Below, one piece after another: positions 59,644-64,000 of a stretch of DNA of 64,000 bases. Under the pieces are notes generated by a model that saw only the letters and a list, made by a program, of their open reading frames with translations, did not search any database and was not told where the DNA came from. The position numbers and the translations under genes are program-made. This stretch comes from Bryopsis sp. KO-2023. Lineage: Eukaryota > Chlorophyta > Ulvophyceae > Bryopsidales > Bryopsidaceae. The first letter of the stretch is position 1, and every line of letters begins with the position of its first letter. Location: NCBI GenBank assembly GCA_030272585.1, contig BSYQ01000010.1, positions 2,418,001 to 2,482,000 of the forward strand, given 5' to 3'.

Positions 59644-62174
59644 ATGTCTTCGCTGCTGGTTTCTACCACGAAACGCATTTTTCGGCTCATCGCGTTATTG
59701 TATTGCCTGCTGCGCTTGACGCCGAGCGATGCCCGCCGAGGTGGGCGTTGTAGCTTACGTAAAGCAGAACACGATTTTCCCCTCAGACCCTTTTTCGTTT
59801 TTGAAAAAGGAATTTTCCACTGGCTGGATTGCTTGATATGAGAAAGCGAACCACGATTTTGTACTAACTGCATATGTAAAAAAAAGTGTGATGCCCTCAC
59901 ACAAAATCTTGATGGAAGCTACAAATGGACACAAATCTTTGCATTGGCTCACAAATTTTTGCTTGCTGTTTTCTGAATACAAACAGAATGTCTTTTTATT
60001 CTCTCTTCGCCCATTCCTTTATTTGCAGTATTTATTTGTTTTTTTGTTTATTTTTTCCCTTCACCTCAGCAAGCGATGTGCGAGGGCAATTGACTCACGA
60101 AGGCCAGGTAGGAATCGAAATTAAATCATTGGCCATACCTCTACCGAGATTTCTGTTTCTTTTTTTTTCTTTCGTTGATAAGTGTAAAAGCTAAAATTGA
60201 AGGCGTTTGTTGGTGGAGTGCCAATCTTTCATCGCCAGATCGGGGGGGGGGGATTCTAATACTTTGATTGGAAAAATCCGCAGGCAAAAAAAACGTGATG
60301 AAACAACACCATGCGTAGCAGCACATCAATATATTTTTTTCCTTTTTTTTGGGGGGCGGGGGAGGGTCTAGGACAATTGAGTTGTGTGTTTCTTTTCTTT
60401 TCCACTTCAGGCTTTGCTAGATGCTGCAGCCACGAACAAAAACCGGGGGGTCAGACGACTCATCAAAGCCTTTCCCGGTACAATCGAAAATCGAACAAGA
60501 ACTAGTGAAGCGACCCCCTTGCTGAGGGCCGCTTGGTTCGGCCATGTGAAAATAGTCAAAGACCTGGTCCGCTTGGGGGCAAACGTCGACGCCAAGCAAT
60601 TCCAAGGCTTCACATCCCTGCACTACTCGGCCCAAAAGGGAGGGGAAAACTGGAATAAAATCGCCGATGTGCTGTTGAGGCACGATGCCGACATAGATCC
60701 AGTGTCGAACGATGGATACACCCCCCTGTATATCGCATCAGAAATGGGGCACTGGGAAATCGTCAAGAAACTGCTCAAGGCCGGGGCTGGTGTGGATTTG
60801 CCCCACGAAGTGCATGGAGCAACGCCTTTGATGGCGGCTGCACGCAACGGGCAAAGCAAAACGGTCGGGGTATTGCTGGAACAAGGGAAAGCAAACCAAA
60901 CTGTGGTGGATGTTGATGGATTCACGGCCTTGCATAGGGCATCTCGATGGGGTTTCACCGAAGTGATCGAGAAGTTGTTGGACTGGGCGAAAAGCACAGA
61001 GGAAAGAGAGCACCTCTTCGAGATTGAATCGAACGCTGGGGCCACAGCCCTGTACCTCGCCACCCAAGAAAACTGGCTGGAATCGGTACAACTGCTGCTC
61101 GAAAGGGGTGCAGATCCCAACCACGGGCTGAAGAAGCTTAACACGACACCCTTGATGGTGGCCAGCGAATTCGGGGATGTTGCATCGATCGAAGCGTTGG
61201 CCAAGGGAGGGGCTGATCTTGGTTCCACCACGATCGATGGCCGGAATGCCTTGTTTATAGCAGCACAGAGTGGACACAAGGATGTTGTTTCAGCCATTCT
61301 GGATGCTGGTTATGGGGTGAATGAGGCTTCGCTAGTACCAGGGGGGGCGGCGACTACCCCATTCGGTGCTGCGATTCTCAACAAGCATTGGGATGTGATC
61401 GAAGAGTTCGTACGAAGAGGGGTCGATGTGAATTCCGAAATGGCAAACGGGATAAGGCCCTTATGGTATGCTGCGAAAATAGGCTTCAGAGATTTGGTAG
61501 ATTTGTTGATCGAGAGGAATGCGCAGGTCGAAGGGCCGGGGAGCGATGTGGATGGGGTGGAGCCTATTATGGTTGCTGCTTATTGGGGCCATGCCTCCGT
61601 GATTCGATCATTAGTCAGAGCTGGAGGGGATGTCGAGTCGAGCGTCGATGGCTGGACTTGCTTGGGGGTTGCTGTGCATCGAGGCCATTTCGACGTAGTG
61701 AATGAGCTGCTAATACATAATGCAAACGTGGATGTGAACGTCTTTGGGGGGAACACCCCCCTGATGATCGCGGCCCGTCGCGGGGATGCCAGAATTTTAA
61801 AGTCTTTGCTGAAAGGGGGGGCAGAGGTGGAACTGAAAAACGATGTTGGGACCACTGCTCTGCATTTTTCGGTGGAAGCTGGTGAGTCGACCAATTGTGT
61901 GAGGTTGTTGTTGGAATTCAGGGCGGAGGTGGATGCACTGGACGATGCTGGGGATACCCCCTTGGCTCATGCTGCCATGTACGGCAATGAGCATGCGATT
62001 GAGGTGCTGTTAGGGGAAGGTGCGAATCCTGCGCTGCCCAATGGGGATGCTGTTTTGCCGACCGAGCAAATCTGCTTGTGCATGCGGAAAAATTTCACGA
62101 GCGGGTGTGCATCCGGGAATGGGTGTGAGAATTCGAGTAGGATTTTGGAGGTGATGTCGGGGGCAGGGGGTTGA
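59644..62174 (+). CDS. ankyrin-repeat protein with an N-terminal signal peptide
   Basis: The exons are 59644-59740, 60070-60107 and 60411-62174, giving 632 aa; phases 1 then 0 agree. The start MSSLLVSTTKRIFRLIALLY opens a hydrophobic segment ending near TPSDA, read as a signal peptide or anchor. From about residue 80, fifteen ankyrin repeats can be counted (for example ATPLLRAAWFGHVKIVKDLV, YTPLYIASEMGHWEIVKKLL, NTPLMIAARRGDARILKSLL). A short tail with several Cys (CLCMRKNFTSGCASGNGC) ends the protein. Ankyrin arrays bind other proteins and are normally cytosolic; entry into the secretory pathway would be unusual. The long third exon contrasts with the short exons elsewhere. No enzymatic domain is seen. 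Confidence 0.88.
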
Positions 62175-64000
62175 GGCGTATGTTTGGAAAAAAAGCCGAT
62201 GTGGATTATTGGATGCACCTTCGTGGATTTATAGTAATGCCCTTTTGTGCGTTTTTTTTGTTTTTTTTTTTCTGTGCGGTTGGTTTGTGGTGGGAATGAA
62301 GCAGGAAAAAAAAATCAATTGGGAAAAAAGAAAAAAGCTAGAAAAAAAAATCAAGGCGTTAGAAAGAAAAAAAGGGTGAGGGGTAGAGATGTATGGAAAT
62401 TGATTTTTCTTTTGTGATATTTGAGAAAGAAAAAAAAAAAAAAAGGGCTCGACTTACAAAAACAAAAATGGAACCATGCATGATCTAGCTGTCGATTAAA
62501 GTTCCGTTTAGGAGCCGAAAAAAAAAAAAAAGAAAAAAGCAAGGAAAAGGAACAAGAAAAAAAGAATACAAAAAAAACATACAGTAGACCTGTTGTCTTT
62601 TCAACATCAATTTTTTGTTTGGAAGAAGGATTGAAAATGAGAAAAAAATATTTGGTAAAAAAAAAGGAAGGAAAAAAAAACAACCCCTACTTGGTATGTA
62701 TGGAATTAGTTATGGAAACAAAAAAAAATATTGGGGGGATTAGTCATGGGTTCATAGACCTGGTGAATGTGTGTGTGACGTGCATGGCATTATAGAACGA
62801 AAGCAAATGGGGTTTGGATTTGGGGTAATTGTTTTGACACAACCCAGATGTTAGGGAGAAAAAAACAAAAAAAACATTCTTTTTGCATAAAAGAAACAAA
62901 AAAAACTGTAAGGGATGAATCTCGATTGGGAGATGAATTTTTGAATTTTTAGGGTTATGGCAAAAGAAAGGAAAATGCAAAATGCAGGGTAGAAGGACTG
63001 GAAAAGGTCTGAAAACTCTTTTTTTTAATTTTTTGGGGGGAGGGGAAATTTGCAAGTTTTGCAAGACACCCCCCAAAAAAAGAAAAAGAAAATACCGCCA
63101 TTTCACTGTGATTCTTTTTGTTTGCCTAGAAAGGTTATGGGTTGTTTTGAAAGACATTGAAAAAGATGGGGAAGTGTTTTCTTCTTTTTTGGGGGGGGAG
63201 GAGGGGGAAAGGAGTTGTGTGTGGTTTCTGAGCAATTGGGGGAGTTCCAGTCCAGCAAAAGGGGAGTTTTTCATCTTCCGCAAATTTCGCTAGTCACGGT
63301 GGAACAATTTATTCATTTCATTAGCCACATGTTTTTTGTTTTGTTTTTCGAGGGGACACTGAAGGATATTTTTTGTTTCACCACAACCTTGCTTGTGTGG
63401 GGATCAATCTGTTTGTTTCTTTTTTTGGGGGGCATTTTTTTTTCTTTGTCATTGTTGGAGTGAATTTTGACCTCCTGGGTGCTGCATATTGTGGAAAATG
63501 GTTTTTGAAAGGGGTTGGGTGGGTGGTTTTTCCTTTGGTTCTATTTCCTTGCTGTTTGGAAAATGGTTGGTTGTGCAATCCATTTGTGCTCCAAAATGGA
63601 GCTGGAGATTGTCTCTGGTGGTTGCTTGATTAGTTATGTAATTAACGATTTGGGTTCCAAAGATAACAACATTAAGTCCGGAAAGGGGGAGGAATTACAA
63701 CCAAAAAGTAAAAAAAACAGTGAATTTTTTGATAGAAATATTGCCGTCTGTCTTTAATCCGAGTTCTTGTTACCCCCCCCCCCCTCTTTCTTTTTAGGGG
63801 GAAAAAAGCATCATTGGAAATAGTTTTTCGTATGCTTTTAATTTCTTCATTCTTTTTAGCCCCAATTCTCTGAATCGAAAGAGGTAAGAGGATCGATCGA
63901 TAAAGAAAAATGACTACTATCATTCAGTTTTAAAATCTCCTTACTGTCTGCTCCAACCTGGAACAAACAAAACCACCAACCTCTCTAAATTGAACCCCTC
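62175..64000. other. low-complexity right flank, no gene supported
   Basis: A-, T- and G-runs dominate to the window end. Frames of up to 179 codons are compositional. One T-run/G-run junction occurs at 63185-63198. Confidence 0.55.

Noticed and set aside
60623-61297. 224-codon minus-strand ORF
   Set aside because: Exactly antisense to the ankyrin-repeat exon, whose plus-strand frame has clear repeats.
1-64000. CRISPR array, prophage or bacterial defence system
   Set aside because: No regularly spaced repeats with spacers and no prokaryotic gene organisation. The window is clearly eukaryotic and intron-rich.

Overview
This window is nuclear DNA of a eukaryote. It has multi-exon genes with GT-AG introns in consistent phases, long T-, A-, G- and C-homopolymers in introns and flanks, and no bacterial operons, CRISPR array, rRNA or classical tRNA gene. 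A thylakoid-lumen type FKBP with a twin-arginine transfer signal (about 40.9-42.2 kb) points to a photosynthetic protist (an alga). I cannot place it further from sequence alone. Exon joins were worked out by hand from splice signals, reading-frame phase and protein family knowledge.

Layout: 1-1865 low-complexity flank. 1866-9912 (+) a 15-exon secreted trypsin with four C-terminal PAN/Apple domains, each encoded by two phase-1 exons. 9913-12.6 kb is a repeat-rich island: a dispersed element with a 46-nt tRNA-like fold, a 20-bp-stem palindrome and a 96-bp-arm inverted repeat. 12.65-13.71 kb holds a possible unidentified gene. 14640-17416 (+) a secreted protein of unknown family with an Ig/PKD-like segment. 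17.9-19.84 kb (+) a coiled-coil RING-finger protein. 19.84-23.75 kb is homopolymer-rich and apparently gene-free. 23749-26836 (+) a lysine-methyltransferase-type protein. 29001-29810 (+) an intronless membrane/coiled-coil orphan running into a second copy of the dispersed repeat (29.7-30.9 kb, opposite orientation).

32227-35167 (-) COP9 signalosome subunit 4 and 36145-39307 (+) a USP12/46 deubiquitinase diverge from one 977-bp spacer. 40.88-42.18 kb (+) the lumenal FKBP. 44226-50083 (+) LARP1, with La motif and DM15 region. 50.1-57.3 kb is mostly low complexity plus one long unidentified minus-strand ORF. 57293-58476 (-) an Alba-domain nucleic-acid-binding protein diverges from 59644-62174 (+), an ankyrin-repeat protein with a signal peptide. 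62.2-64 kb is low complexity.

The genes do not form one pathway. CSN4, the USP and the RING protein all belong to ubiquitin control, and LARP1 and Alba to RNA binding, but this looks like ordinary eukaryotic gene order. The least ordinary items are the modular trypsin-PAN gene, the tRNA-like repeat family, the signal-peptide ankyrin protein, and the recurrent T-run/G-run junctions.
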